Notes: generated by a model not told the origin, from the letters alone. Numbered from the stretch's first letter, positions 22,657-35,000 are shown. The stretch is 64,000 nt of DNA from Guyanagaster necrorhizus (GCF_019112545.1 NW_025064881.1:842591-906590); one strand, 5' to 3'. Program-made: numbers and translations.

Positions 22657-25600
22657 ATGGAAATATCGTCGCTTCAGACTCCCCCGAAGGATCTTATTGG
22701 TATTTCCTTTGCAGCTACTACCCTTCAGATGTTCAATAAACAATGCACTAGTCCTCTCCAGCGACTCGGAAGACGAGCCTACATTCCTATCCCGAAAACG
22801 GAATTCATCTTCTTGCAATGCCTCTCCTTTGCCTTCCTCACCTTCCAAGATACGGAAGGCTAACTCTCAAACCGTTACACCTACCTCGTCACGCAAAGCA
22901 GACCCGATGGATTCGATCTCTGCCAATGTCACGTTGACTCGACCGAGAAGGACACCTGTCTCTGCCCGTTCACCTAGCGCTCCAGTAGTATCCGGATCAC
23001 CATCCTCGACACCTAAATCTTTTTCAAAGTACACACCGATGCCCATGTCATTCATATCCCGCAACGCTTCTTCCATATCATCTCCGAGCTCTTATAATCG
23101 GCCACCGCCAGGGAAATTTCCAGATGATGAAAGTTCAGAATCCGACTCTGCGATCGAGTCCGATGTTTCTGCTTCTCGCAATGGCACACCTTTGCATACG
23201 TATACCAGAACATCCACCGATGAACTGTGGGATGACTTCAACATGGATGTTGATAGCCTCGGCGCCAACAGTATTTCTCTGGGGAAAGGAAAACAGCGTG
23301 CGGCAGGCGCTGCGCCAGCCTTCTCTGCTGATGACACCGACATAGACATGTCGAACTCACATGCAGAGAGGTTGACGCCTACCAGTTCCTTTATACACCG
23401 TTTATTTGATCGTGAGGTTAAACTGCCTACCAATATCGTTGCACACAATCCAGCAGTCCAAAAATTGTTCGATGATAAAGAGATCTCATGGGGTGTTCAG
23501 TGGGAATTGGCGCGCGGAGTGTCGACCAACTCCTGGACATGGGATGATGTCAAGGACAAGCTCGTCTCGTCGGATTCACTCCGTGGCTCGGAGGAAGACA
23601 TCCTGTTCAAAGTTGCTGTGATTATGAAGAACCGACCTATTTCTGCTGCTGAACTGGAATACAAAATTGGGTTAGTACTTTTGGTCTGGTGCAATGTATC
23701 CTCTCAATTTGAAAGTCTCTTCGTAGGAAGCAGCTCTGGCTCGAGCAGTTGGCACTCATGGAAAACCAAGGTTACGGTCTCGGCCCTATGAAAGACTTCC
23801 AGAAAGAGACCCAATGGTACGGCGGACGAGTCCAGCAGATCGGCCATCTCATCCCCGACTCCAAGAATAAGTTCAGAGTCGAATTGCAGCCACTGGAGAT
23901 GTGCAAGTCAACGCGCTTTGCGCGCTTTTTGGGCTCTCGTCGGATGTTACAGATTCGCATAGCTGATAATCTCTTGATGCACGCGGAAAAGGACATCAGG
24001 GAATTCTTGGCTCAAAAATTTGTCATCTGCGGACGTGTCTTTGTTCCGTGGGTGCCAAAGGAAGGGTCTCTTTATCTCGTTGAAGGCAATGAAGATTTCG
24101 AACGGGCGAACCAGAAATGGTGCGGAGATCAATATCGTTTGTCATATCCTGCTATTTTGGAATGGCACAACCCTGCAGCGCTGAATTCGGAGCAGGTGCG
24201 CGTTGATCCCTTTTAAGTCGTTAGATATTGATTGACGCTCTGCTAGCCAATTGCAAAATATGTTACGAGGAATACACTCGGATTGTCTACTTCGATTCCT
24301 GGCTTGGTTTTTGAGGAGGAAAATATCTTGGAGATCGCGGACGAAAGTGAGATGATATTTGACTTGAGAGTGTCTTTTCCCTGACATCAGCGATAGCCAC
24401 CTCCGACTGGAATGGCGAGGGAAAACCTTCCGCAGAACAGCTCATGACCGATGGATGCGGCTTTATCAACGAATCCGCCCTCAGAAGCATAACTAAGCTG
24501 CTTGGGCTTTCTGTCATGCCGACGGCTGTTCAAGGTCGTATCGCCGGCAGCAAGGGACTATGGACACGCCATCCCAGCAACTTCGATGAAGAGCATAAAA
24601 TCTGGATCCGACCTTCTCAGAAAAAGATCAATTATGAGCAGCTCGATTACTGTCACCGCATCCTTGATATTGTCAGCGTTGGGAACCCATCGGCAAGTAG
24701 CACGCTCTCTTCTCAGAGCATTCTCAACCTGTCCTTCAATGGCGTACCCGACGCTGTTCTGACCGAGCTACTAAAGGAGGGACTAGAAAGGACTGTGGAC
24801 ACTCTCACAGAGAAGAAGGGCAGGTTATCTGATGTCGGTCTTTGGACGGCTGTGAACCAAGCCGGTGGTGTGAGCGCTGCAAGGATGCAGAGGCTTGCTG
24901 GAGGTCTCGCTCGGGTTTTGGGTTATACCCGACGTGAATGGCATGAGGCTGTTATTTACGACGACAAGAAGGTTCCTGATGATGAGGAACAATCACTGCC
25001 CATTTGTACGGGTCGGAACGAGTATAGTGGTGGTACGGTATCCTCAGAGTCTACTCATGCGCATGTCTGATCATCGTCTTAGCACCCTTGTCTCTTCATG
25101 AGCTTGCTCTTGATCTCATTCAAGCGGGCTTTACTCCTTCAAAGTCCAATTTCTTGTGGGGGAAGATGAGGTACATTATTGACCAGTCAATCAAGTCGGC
25201 GACAGAAGGGTTTCGTATTCCGCTTCCTGATGGAAAATCTGCGGAGGCCTTCGTCATTCCCGGTTCGTCTCTCTCTTCCTTGTTTCGTTGCTTCCCTCAT
25301 TGTCTTTTTACAGACCCGACAGGCCTTCTGCGCAACAGGGAGATATTCTATTATTCTTCAAAGGCGATCATGGATAAAGAGACCAATAAGGAATTCAACA
25401 TCTTGGAGGGCGATGTCTTGATCGGAAGATACCCACTGAGGCTTGCATCCGATATTCAGAAGGCGAGTTTTGGATAATATTCCATGAAGTGGGTGTTGAC
25501 AGTTTTGTAGGTCCGCGCTGTCAACATACGGGAACTGCACGAATACAAGAATGTGATAGTCGTTTCTGTTCAAGGGCCACGGAGTCTTATGACACTTCTC

Positions 25601-26770
25601 AGTGGTGGAGGTTGGTATTCCGTTTAGCATTGATAGATTTATGACAAATTGTTGATGTTCTGTCTTTCAGATTTTGATGGAGGTAAACGTGCTTTTTAAA
25701 CGTCATCGCTTGATTGATAACCCCTTTGTTAGACGTTTGCTTCCTACTGTGGTTGGCCTCGCTTGTCGAAGGGTTTCAGAGCAAGCTATTGCGTCGTCAG
25801 CCAAAGGATTTCATGCAAACGCATTTCGAACGAGACATTCAGTCCGTCGCGCAATTTCAGGAATGCGTTGAAAAACGTGAACGCACCCAATTATGCTTTG
25901 TGAACATCCTAATGACTGGCCTCACAAATGGGAGGGTTGGTTTGTATTCGAAGTTCCACGACAACTCTGTCAAAAAGTATGGGTATGACAGCGAACAGTC
26001 GATCCTGCTTTCCTATATGTACGCTCCTGTCATTTTTTGCGCGCTTCTGTTAGTGATCTTGGCTTAGGTTCAATACCTTACTTGACGCAGGTAAAACCGG
26101 CCATCGATTACGACATGAATCCTATATCGACCACAACGCCAAGTTCGGGAGGCCAGTTTCCCAAACCTCCGATGGTCGTCCTTTTATTCTGGATGTACTG
26201 GAGGATGTTGGAAAATCATTAAGGGACAAGATTCTGCAGGAGTATCAGCAGCAACAGGTTCCCAGCGGATCAGACGTCAATCTTTCTAAGCCGCTGCAAG
26301 ACATCCAGAGGCGCATTGTTGCAGCTACCGAGCATCAAACTGCGTGCGAGTTCCTTGAAAAAGAGCTGGAACTAATCAAAAACCATGTCCGTCAAGCCCA
26401 TTCTGAGTATCGAATGATCAAGTGGCCTTCGGCCTCGTCATTCTGTGTCGGAAAGAGAAACAAGGCGAAAGAAGGAGAGGATCCTGCACGTAGGGTTGCG
26501 GCCTTGTACGCGTCTGAAGTTCCTGGGATCTTCCTCATGTCGGCTAGAGAGGTCGCATGGGTCAAGGCTTCATTTGCGTATAAGGAGATGTCTAAGTACA
26601 ACGAGAATTTTGCGTTTAAAGTGGCGTTCAAGGACCTTTGTGCTATCAAGGCACACGAGTCGTCGGATGGGGCTGCGGCTGTGACGAGAGCTTTGGATGA
26701 GATGAAGTCGATTTCCACTGCTGCTCGTAGGCTTGTCGCGGCTGATTTGGAGTTGCAGTGTGTATTATAG
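22657..26770 (+). CDS. RNA-dependent RNA polymerase of RNA silencing (QDE-1 type)
   Basis: Copies aberrant or transposon RNA into double-stranded RNA for Dicer, feeding the quelling/siRNA pathway. The eleven-exon model is 22657-22699, 22752-23670, 23727-24195, 24247-24346, 24391-25032, 25083-25262, 25314-25462, 25511-25610, 25671-25682, 25733-26018 and 26068-26770. It gives exactly 1200 codons plus stop. The N-terminal 200 or so residues are Ser/Pro-rich and disordered. The RdRP domain holds LMTDGCGFIN, then SLHELALDLIQAGFTP, then the catalytic DFDGD, whose first four residues sit on a 12-nt exon. Intron 25463-25510 must be GC-AG, since reading on meets TAA. The 5' exon is the least certain. 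It is convergent with the GH28 gene (152 bp between stops). Confidence 0.93.
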
Positions 26771-26922
26771 TTTTTTTCTCGCAGATGGATTTGTATTGCA
26801 CATGTATATATCTATAGCTTACCCCTTGTATACCGATGTATCATAGCAGTCGATGTTCCGTTCGCACATAGCTTTGATCTAAATGAAGGGACTTATCATT
26901 GAATGCAGCACGACTTCGAGAG

Positions 26923-29158
26923 CTAGAGACCAGCAACAGTAGGAATATAAGCGCCATCCCAGCATTTGAATCCAACGTCATTCGTCACCTATGAATGTGA
27001 GGTGTTGGTCATTACGCAAGAAACCGTTGGTGAGTTATGCTTACAGTTGTAGGATCACACATTACATCGACGACTGAGCCTGTCTCCGTCGTCGCAGAGA
27101 TGGCCTTGGCCACGATATCGGTTACTAGAGAGAAATGTAACAATTAAAGGCCAATCGGAAGAGTATTATGAAGCGCACCGGTACCAGGATATAGATCAAA
27201 GATAATTACTTCCTTGCCCGTAGCATTGGCTACATAATACCAACACGGATCGCTAACGCAACTCCCCTCGACGTATGGCGTGCTGGTCGATGAACCTTTA
27301 CCAGGTGATCTTTGGATTGAAAATGCACTCACTCCCTGATTGTTCCAGCAAAGTTCTGGAAAGTCATGTCTTCAATGTGGGTGCTGGTGGTGTTAGTCGA
27401 GTTTGGTTGTGCTCCGAGCTATGAGTGAACATCAGAGATGGGACCACCAACAAGGTGAGTAGATGATTTACTTCCTGGTCCCAATAGCTGGCAACATCAG
27501 GTTCATGAAGTGAATACAAGGGCTTATCGAATGGACTCACTTCTGTGTAACATAAATCTTCGAGGATCATAGTAGTTAGTAAATCGATGCATACCAGTCG
27601 AAATGGACTTACAGGAAAGGGAACATTATCGAACACGATATCCTTCCATGTGATACTGCAAGAAAGAGAACATCAGACGACAAAGTAACAAGTCATTTGG
27701 CAGAGAAACGTACTTGCGTGCAAGCCCGTTTCCTCCTGCCCAGCTCTTGAAGCGCGCAGCGTACAGCGTATCCTTCTGAATGCCGACAAATATGCAGGAA
27801 CGGTCTCAAGGAGAGATAAGATGGGTTATTTTACCATAATAACATTTTCAAACCTGTTTGTTCCTAGGGTCAATTCCCGAAGCTCAACTAGAGCCCAACA
27901 CGTACAAAACGTCCTGGACATTAGACACGGCTCCGTTCTCTCCTAAGGATCCGATTGAGAGACCGTGTCCGCCTTCGCAGTATGAATTCCTGAAGGCAGT
28001 GCGGTAGGTCGCATCAATCGACGAATGCCTACGGCAGCAACCTACCGGAAATGTATATTGCTCGCGCCACTTCCTACTGTGATACAATCATCCCCGTTGA
28101 CGACGCGATTGTTCTCAAAGAGCATGTTCGTTCCACCAGCGGAAAATCCTGGACCGAATATAAGAATACAAGTCGAATGGAGGTTTAATTTATTTTACCA
28201 TCGCTAGTGGAAATGGACCATTAGTACTTGATATAAAGATAGAGTGCTACACTTACGTATTGAAAGGGAAAGCCTTTTCCGGATTTGAATGACTTGGTGA
28301 TGGCGAGCTAAAAGAAGAGACATACCGAGGAATTATCAGACACCGCCATGATAATATTATTGAACGCGTGCAAATTTGACGAGCCGCTGGTCGCAAAGCT
28401 CCATGCTATTGGCTGCACCATGTGATGAGGAGTAAAACCTTCCGCCAAGGGAAGATGCACACCTTCCAGATTTTCATGTCCCTAATGACACCGTTGCTGA
28501 TTTTGCTGAAGGACCAGCCATGGGGACGATTGGTCTGTTCCATGGTGTCCCACCACTTGAAGATAATGTAAGGACCCTCGAATATGCGAAGATGACAAGG
28601 ACTCACTCCTTGTCCGTGGGCATCCACCCAGCCCCAGTCGGGATCGGTTGAACCACGCAAGGTTACGTTGTCTCCACCCGAAAACGAGAACCTGGTAAGG
28701 ATTAAACGGACTCGAGATGGATGTCAACTCGGCTACACACCAGGAGCCTTCGAAATCCTTTGAAAGTTAACCGCGGGTTAAGCGCACATCTAAGAGATAC
28801 CAAATAGCAAGGGCTCACGTCAGACGCTACAATAGCTGCATCAACTTCGTTTTAGTAACATCGCTCCTGATAGTCCATGTGGCTGACCTTGAACAGTGGG
28901 AATATCCGAGGGATAGGTAAGGTTTCCCTCGATCGCGACTTCTACGTTGGTCAACTTGGGGAACTCCACCGGAGTGAAGATGTTATAAGTCACTCCCTTC
29001 TGGAACAGAATGGTTGAGTTGGAAGTGAAGTTAGCTAGAGCTCCCGTGAGGCCCGGAGTGTCATCTTGGCCATCAGTATGAGGGACGACAAATGTGTTCC
29101 AAGCATGACTCTCGAGTGAGAGGTATGCAACAAGGTACATGAGAGCTGTGAAGAACAT
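26923..29158 (-). CDS. Secreted GH28 polygalacturonase-type pectinase
   Basis: Hydrolyses pectin in the plant cell wall. It starts at ATG 29158 with a signal peptide (MFFTALMYLVAYLSLESHA). Nineteen exons give 421 residues: 29158-28888, 28835-28819, 28757-28741, 28691-28607, 28555-28463, 28412-28326, 28273-28257, 28203-28199, 28148-28046, 27989-27906, 27853-27835, 27775-27714, 27655-27613, 27557-27541, 27487-27472, 27418-27333, 27282-27185, 27124-27045 and 26988-26923. GH28 motifs are in order: NTDGFSAGG, VVNGDDC, GGHGLSIGS and AARFKSW (the R-x-K site). The catalytic Asp of NTD comes from a 5-nt exon. The C-terminus has Cys pairs (SCVSDPCW, FKCWDG). Endo- or exo-action and exact substrate cannot be told from sequence. 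All introns are 48-65 nt. Confidence 0.93.
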
Positions 29159-29505
29159 TGGTGGCGGAACAGAACAAATTCAACCGTGTAGCGATGTGAA
29201 CTGAGAACCCACATTTAGCATTCTACCAATTCTCCGCATGTGATGTAGAGGCTTTCTCGGGGAAACTAGCGGGACAGACGACTGATCCCCAAGACACGTG
29301 GTAGTTGTGGGCGTCAGTAGAAGCGGGCCGGCGGTTCACGTTCCAGGAGCACGAAGCTAATCGTAAGCTCTGAAAGAGCGAACGGAAAATAGAACTGGTA
29401 CGAGCGTGAGAGAGGGACTTGAGGAGGAGTTTCAAAGAAGCAGCAAAAAGCCCGACCATCGATGTTGTGCCATCTTAACCATTTCTCCACCTGCAGAACG
29501 CATTG

Positions 29506-29886
29506 ATGACTCGTACCAAGGTCCTGTTCCAAAGAAATGGCGTTCTTGTGAAGCACTGATGAAACTTGGTTATAGATTGCACCCCCAAAGATGTCTGTTG
29601 GTCTGTTCTCAATCTGTTCTTTCAATAACGCTCTGCTTGGACGGCTAACTTGAATACTTATTGTCGTTTAGGCCGAGCTCCCCGCAGACAAGTGGAGATC
29701 AAGGCCGCTGAAAAGAACGCGGCAGTGCGTAGCTGATACGTGCTCGTATCACCGTAGTGCTGATAGTAGCCTCTATGACAGTCCGCAATCACTGGTACCA
29801 GGAAAAACGGTGCCGAAGAGCTACAGCGGAAGAGCAGTAAGGATGAGGTGGGCAGTAGTCGGGCCCCGGAGGAACGCCGGTCATAG
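29506..29886 (+). CDS. Histone H3 tail-like mini-gene (65 residues), no histone fold
   Basis: Exons 29506-29520, 29576-29600, 29672-29724 and 29782-29886. The first three are 15, 25 and 53 nt, exactly the lengths and phases of the first three exons of the H3 gene at 37480-38176, and the splice donors are alike (GTCC/GTCT, GTGCGT). The protein begins MTRTK and continues with RAPRRQ...KAAEKNAA, against MARTK and KAPRKQ...KAARKTAA in H3. Lysines 4, 9, 23 and 27 are kept; 14 and 18 are Arg, S10 is Met and R26 is Glu. The fourth exon begins SAITGTRKN and then leaves H3 and stops at 29884, so the histone fold is missing. It could be a neofunctionalised tail protein, or a pseudogene that has kept an open frame by chance. 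Nothing else is found in 29159-30472. Confidence 0.55.
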
Positions 29887-30383
29887 GCTACAGGACGCGT
29901 ATTCCTCGAGCGCCCGCCCATCAGTGATAGCAGAACAGTGAAACCTGAAAACATGTAGTTTTAAGAGTGTGCAGCTTGAAAACACTGATAAGTAATCACA
30001 CCGAAACCGATCATTCTGTCGCCCGGAGGAGCCTACAGTCTAGTGACTCACCGTCCATCAAGTTTTGGCCTGTAAGCCGATTTTAATGTTTGCTTCAGTA
30101 GTTATTTAGCATTTGAAGGTAGAAAATCGTCCAGAATCCACCAGGTCTGTGATGTTTTTGCGGCGAAGTAGTTCATATTACGGGTCTCTGCCGTCCCGGC
30201 ATGCCATAAAGGGACGGCGAAAGCCGGAAAGCACGTGAACAATACGTGAAAAAAAAAGGTTCCGCCGAGTATCCAAACCCCCAAAGACTCAGGGGCTCAT
30301 CTTGCTTGCCCCTAGCTCCTCTCCCATCGACCAACACGTCCTCCACACCTTTATTTCTCCATATTTTCGTTATTGCTCGCCAG

Positions 30384-30476
30384 GTAACGTCGTCGCAGCT
30401 CTTGTCGACGATGGAGGTAGTGCTGACTGATATTTCCAGCCGAGGCCCCTGTCAGCCCGTCCCAACAGCTCCATGA
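30384..30476 (+). promoter_or_regulatory. Leader with possible 5'-UTR intron and overlapping upstream ORF
   Basis: An upstream ORF of 21 codons starts at ATG 30411, and its TGA overlaps the main ATG as ATGA (30473-30476). A possible leader intron (GTAACG...TTTCCAG, 30384-30439) would remove that upstream ATG. Splicing could therefore switch translation of the downstream zinc-finger gene. This is inference from sequence only. Confidence 0.4.
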
Positions 30477-31712
30477 AGGTCGATACACAGAGCTTGGAAA
30501 AGGAGGTTGAAGTAGATCATAGAGCAGAGGCAGTCATCGCTGCAGAGGACGAGGTCGTCGTGTCGCGCGATGATCAGGTGCGTTTGGTGATGCCTATGGG
30601 TGGACGCCCCACTCACCAGTTACACCAGGGCAGCTCCAATGACACGAACACCACACCCGAATCGTCTGAGATTCGCGCGTCCTCGCCACCCCGCAGACCC
30701 TTGACTCGCTCGCAGACAGGTCGTCCATCGAAACGACGAGTGCTCGAGGACAACGCACTCGATCGTGACAGCTCTTCGCCGCCACCAGTGAAGAAATCTC
30801 GTACCTATCGTAAGCGCGCTGCTCAAAAGGGACAAGGCGAGGTGGCCGATGTTCCACCACCGGCCCCATCTTCCCGCGAAAACTCTACAGCCAGTTCCTC
30901 CGCGGATATACCCACTCTAAACTCGAACAGTGTTACGTTTCTGGATGGTTTAGACGACTCAAATGTGCCCTCTGAACGTCGTGGTCCCAAGTCACGCGCA
31001 AATCTACCAGTTCCTGTGCCCAATCTTACCAAGAAAAGTCGCGGGCGAAGAGTTCCCACCACTGTGGTGTTGCAGCCAGAGGATTTGAAGAAGGATAAAC
31101 GGACGTATGTCTGCTCAGTAGAAGGCTGCGGTAAGTGTTTCCATCGCGGAGAGCATCTGAAACGCCATATTCGCTCCATTCACACACACGAGAAACGTGA
31201 GGACTTGGTTCAGCTACTCATGAAAAATATTACTGACTGATTGCTTAGCTTTTAAATGTACATACCCGGATTGCGAAAAATTCTTCAATCGACATGACAA
31301 TCTCCTCCAGCACCTCAAAGTTCATACTCACAACAAGCGCCCGCTTCCCAGCGATGGCAGCGCAGACAGTCTTCTAGCCGATCCAGCTCAGAATGAGACT
31401 GAGCCGGCCGCTCTGGCTGCTTCCAAGCCATTGGCATCTTCTAGCCTCCTTGCTGCCCTCCAGCAACAGGCGTTCACACCATCCGTGGTCGCTCGGTCGT
31501 ATGCCTTGCCTTCTGAAGAACTTTTCACTAAAACGAACATGGCCGTCTCGTCTGTTCGGACGGAGATGCCCCAATCGCCTCCGCGGATGTCGATCGCACA
31601 ATCGTCGGTACGCGATGCGCCTCCGATGAATTTTCATCCATCCCAGAACGGTTCCCCACCTCTACTTTTGCCCGTCGCCACCGGACAAAACTGGCCCCCC
31701 GGCGTAGCGTAG
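30473..31712 (+). CDS. C2H2 zinc-finger transcription factor, Msn2/4-like (copy 1)
   Basis: Two exons (30473-31196, 31249-31712) give 395 residues. The N-terminal half is low-complexity and charged, with basic patches (KKSRTYRKR). Then come VPVPNLTKKSRGRR and two C2H2 fingers: C-SVEG-CGKCFHRGEHLKRHIRSIH and C-TYPD-CEKFFNRHDNLLQHLKVH. The single intron falls at the linker proline codon. The finger pair and the HTHEKP-type linker resemble the stress regulators Msn2/Msn4, which bind AGGGG-type elements. Function here is inferred. A paralogue lies at 46869-48660 with the intron in the same place. Convergent with the Zn2Cys6 gene. Confidence 0.88.
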
Positions 31713-32006
31713 TTTTCCTTGTCGCCACACACGTTTAGTTTCCGGATGACTCTACGTTATTTAACCTTTATTGATTCGGGTCTGCTGCTCTGATATATGT
31801 TTGAAGGAGCTCTTTATAGTTTTTCACTACCCATGCTGAATCTTGTTCTTTTTTTGTTTTTCATCCACCAGATTCAACACATATATATATACCAGCTCGT
31901 ATGCCTGGCGTGGTAAACCGCTTTGGACTATTGTTGTATGGCTTTACTTACTATCCAATTCCTACCTACATCCTATTATAATTTACCATGTCCCCAGTCT
32001 GAAAAT

Positions 32007-35000
32007 TTAAAATCCCAGTTGTTCAACAAAACTCTGCCATGTCGCGTCCAACATGGGAGCCGCTGCAGCTGCGAACCCGTACGCAGAATGATGATGTGGT
32101 AGTGGTGGTGGTGGTGATTGCGGCTGAGTGTACTCGCCCAGAGAAGGCGGCGACTGTTGCGCAAAGAACCCAAAGTTATCGCCCGTAAACGACACTTCTG
32201 GCATCCTTTCTGCGGTCAGCACCTCGGCTGGATTATCAAACAAGTTCAAATGGAACCCGCCTGCATCGAGGTTCTGCATATCCTGAGCGATGACGGGATG
32301 GACGTTGTTAGTGGCCGGGAATGGTGATGATGGGGAAGGCTGCCGGTGGGCGGGAGGCGATGGGGTATACGCAACGGTGGGCGTGTCAGAGTCGACGGAG
32401 GAGATCAAGTGCGTCTTGCCTCCCAGGCGATCCAGCTCGTCTGGGGATAGATCGCCCGACTCTGGTGAAGGTGCTTGGCCCACCGCTTCATGAGCTTTAT
32501 TTCGAAGCATTTGGATTGTGTCCTGCAACAGGTCAGCGGGAGAGCATTTTCCAATAGAACAGGGTCGTACCAGCGTGTTGGCGGCCGCGCGGCAGTTCGG
32601 CGCAGCTTCCTCAAAAAGCTGAGCAACGAGGTCCAGCTCCTCGAGGGACGGTTTCGTCATCTTCGAGTTGGGCGCTCGGGTTACGAGGATACACATCACA
32701 ATCTACGCGTGACAGGTCAATTTAATTGGAGGAAGAGTGGAAAGGACGTACAACGGCAGACAACGCATGGGACCACGCCAGATTGACTCTATTCAATAGA
32801 AGAGGAGCGTAGTTCCTCAGCATCTTCAGAGACTGCATAATTCTCCATGCCGACCGATACGTCGCCATCACAGACGGCAGATATCTATGATGGGCCAGAT
32901 CATCCGGCTGGTCTTGCAGGGCTTGAGCAAAATATACTCGATGAAGATTGAGCAGTACTAAGATTGGATTACTTTGAGCAGCATCCAAATGGAATAGAAG
33001 CCCATCATACCTGATTCTTTGGATATCAGGACCATCCACCGCTGCATATAATGAGTCGGCCTCAAGGATTCACTCCCATAGTTCACACAAGGATGGAATC
33101 GCGACGGGACAGGAAAGTCTCGGATTTTCCGGTCCAAGTCCAGGATGGCGCTGTATGCAGGGACTTTAACCCCAAACGCTGCTCTCATCACGGAATGCAT
33201 AAGAGTTGCGTATTGCCATATCCACGAATGAACTAACAAAGTAAGCGGGCGGACGGATATAAAGACGTTGAACAAATAAACATACATCCCGTTTCTCTCT
33301 GGCCGTCCGCATTGATAATCTCGTCCGTATCTCTCGGGAGTGCACAATCAATATACTGAGCCGACATTGACGGAGGACGACCAAACAAAAAACTCTGCAA
33401 GCGCAAACGTGTCAGTCTAGAACCAACACATTGCGCAGATGTCGCACCGTCCATGTATCGCATGCAAACAATTGCCAGAAAATGCGACTTCGACGCTGAC
33501 TGGTGTCTTCCCCAAGCTGCCAACGGGAACTGTTGAGATCTAGAATATTAACGTTAGCCGAAGGGGGGTTATCACGATCGAGATACATACGCAGACCGAT
33601 CTAGGGGGCCTGAGTCAGGACGATCAGGGGAAAAGAAAGACAAACTTACGCTTTGGCCTAATCGCACAGCGCATCCTATGGTTATCCATTCGGAATTTGT
33701 CCCTAACGCTTCCCAGTCGCTGTAAGCTTCATACTCAGCAAGGTGTATCTGCAGGCAAACTTAGCAGGTGCCACGGTGGTCGAGTCCGGTAAGTGGATTA
33801 CTTACCATGCCCTGAATCGCTCGAAGAGTTTGGTGGTTATTGATAGAAGATAGACCTACGGCCGCTCGGGCCAAGTAGTAATACTCTTGGGCCTCTACGG
33901 AGAACGGCGGTCGTTCTTGGTCAAATAACACCGCCAGAGCGAATACGGAAAACAGAAAGTAGAGCGTATGATGACAGGAAAGCGATGTAAATGATCTATA
34001 TAGTGTGTGTCATGAGGAGGTCAACGATGCAATGGAAGTCAGACACGCACTCCGCTCTGTATATGCAAGCAAGAACTTCATCAAACAACTCTGTACGGTC
34101 CACTGTAGAGTATCTACAAATCAAATGAGAGACAATAGTAATAACGTCGTGGGAAAAACTTACAGATACTTTCCATGCTCAAGATATATTTCGCACAATC
34201 GTACCGCCTCAGAAAGCGGTGGTAGAAGACTGAAAACTTCATGCCCAAGGCTTTCGTCTAAAGGGTCGGCACAATTGGATTCTATAATTCGTTTTGATAC
34301 GCGAGGAAGTACGAGTGTTGACGTTGATTGTGGTTTTGAAAGTGCCTGCAAGGAGGTTTACGAATGGCAGCGACGATATCAGAGGTGAACATACACGGAG
34401 TAGAAACTAGTAAATGAAAGCTGAGAAACACCACCAAGATAAACAGAAACAAGGATACAGACCTCAGAACGGGCTGTTTTCCCTAAAAAACTGGATTCGC
34501 CTTGACGCCCAATCGTCAACGTGCCTGCAGTATGCTTAGCATTTGTATCCTTCCCGGGTTAAGCGCTTACCAAACGCGTCGATGAAATTTTCATCTTCAC
34601 TTCGCACTTGCTGAGGCTCCGTTGAAAATCCCAAGTAGGTAGATTGAGAATTGACGGAAGTAGAAGTAGGGCCAATCGTAACCGACGGACCAGCTAATCC
34701 ATTTTGTGTAGGTAGCGTAGACTGGGGAGATTTTAGCTGCAATAGGTCGGCGCGCAGGAGTGGATGGGGCTCTGGGGACACTGTTGCTTGTATCATCTTG
34801 AGTGCATTTTCTAGGTCGCGAATACGTGAACAGAGGTGCTCTATTCGTTCATGGAGTTGTTCTGTATTCGCTAGAATCAACCTAAAGAGCATTAAATAGA
34901 GCAGCTGATACATGCAAGGATTCGTACCGATTTCCTTTCCCGCTAGTCAGAGATCCTACAGCCACATGTAAGCGTGCATTCAAGACGCATATACTCGCGT

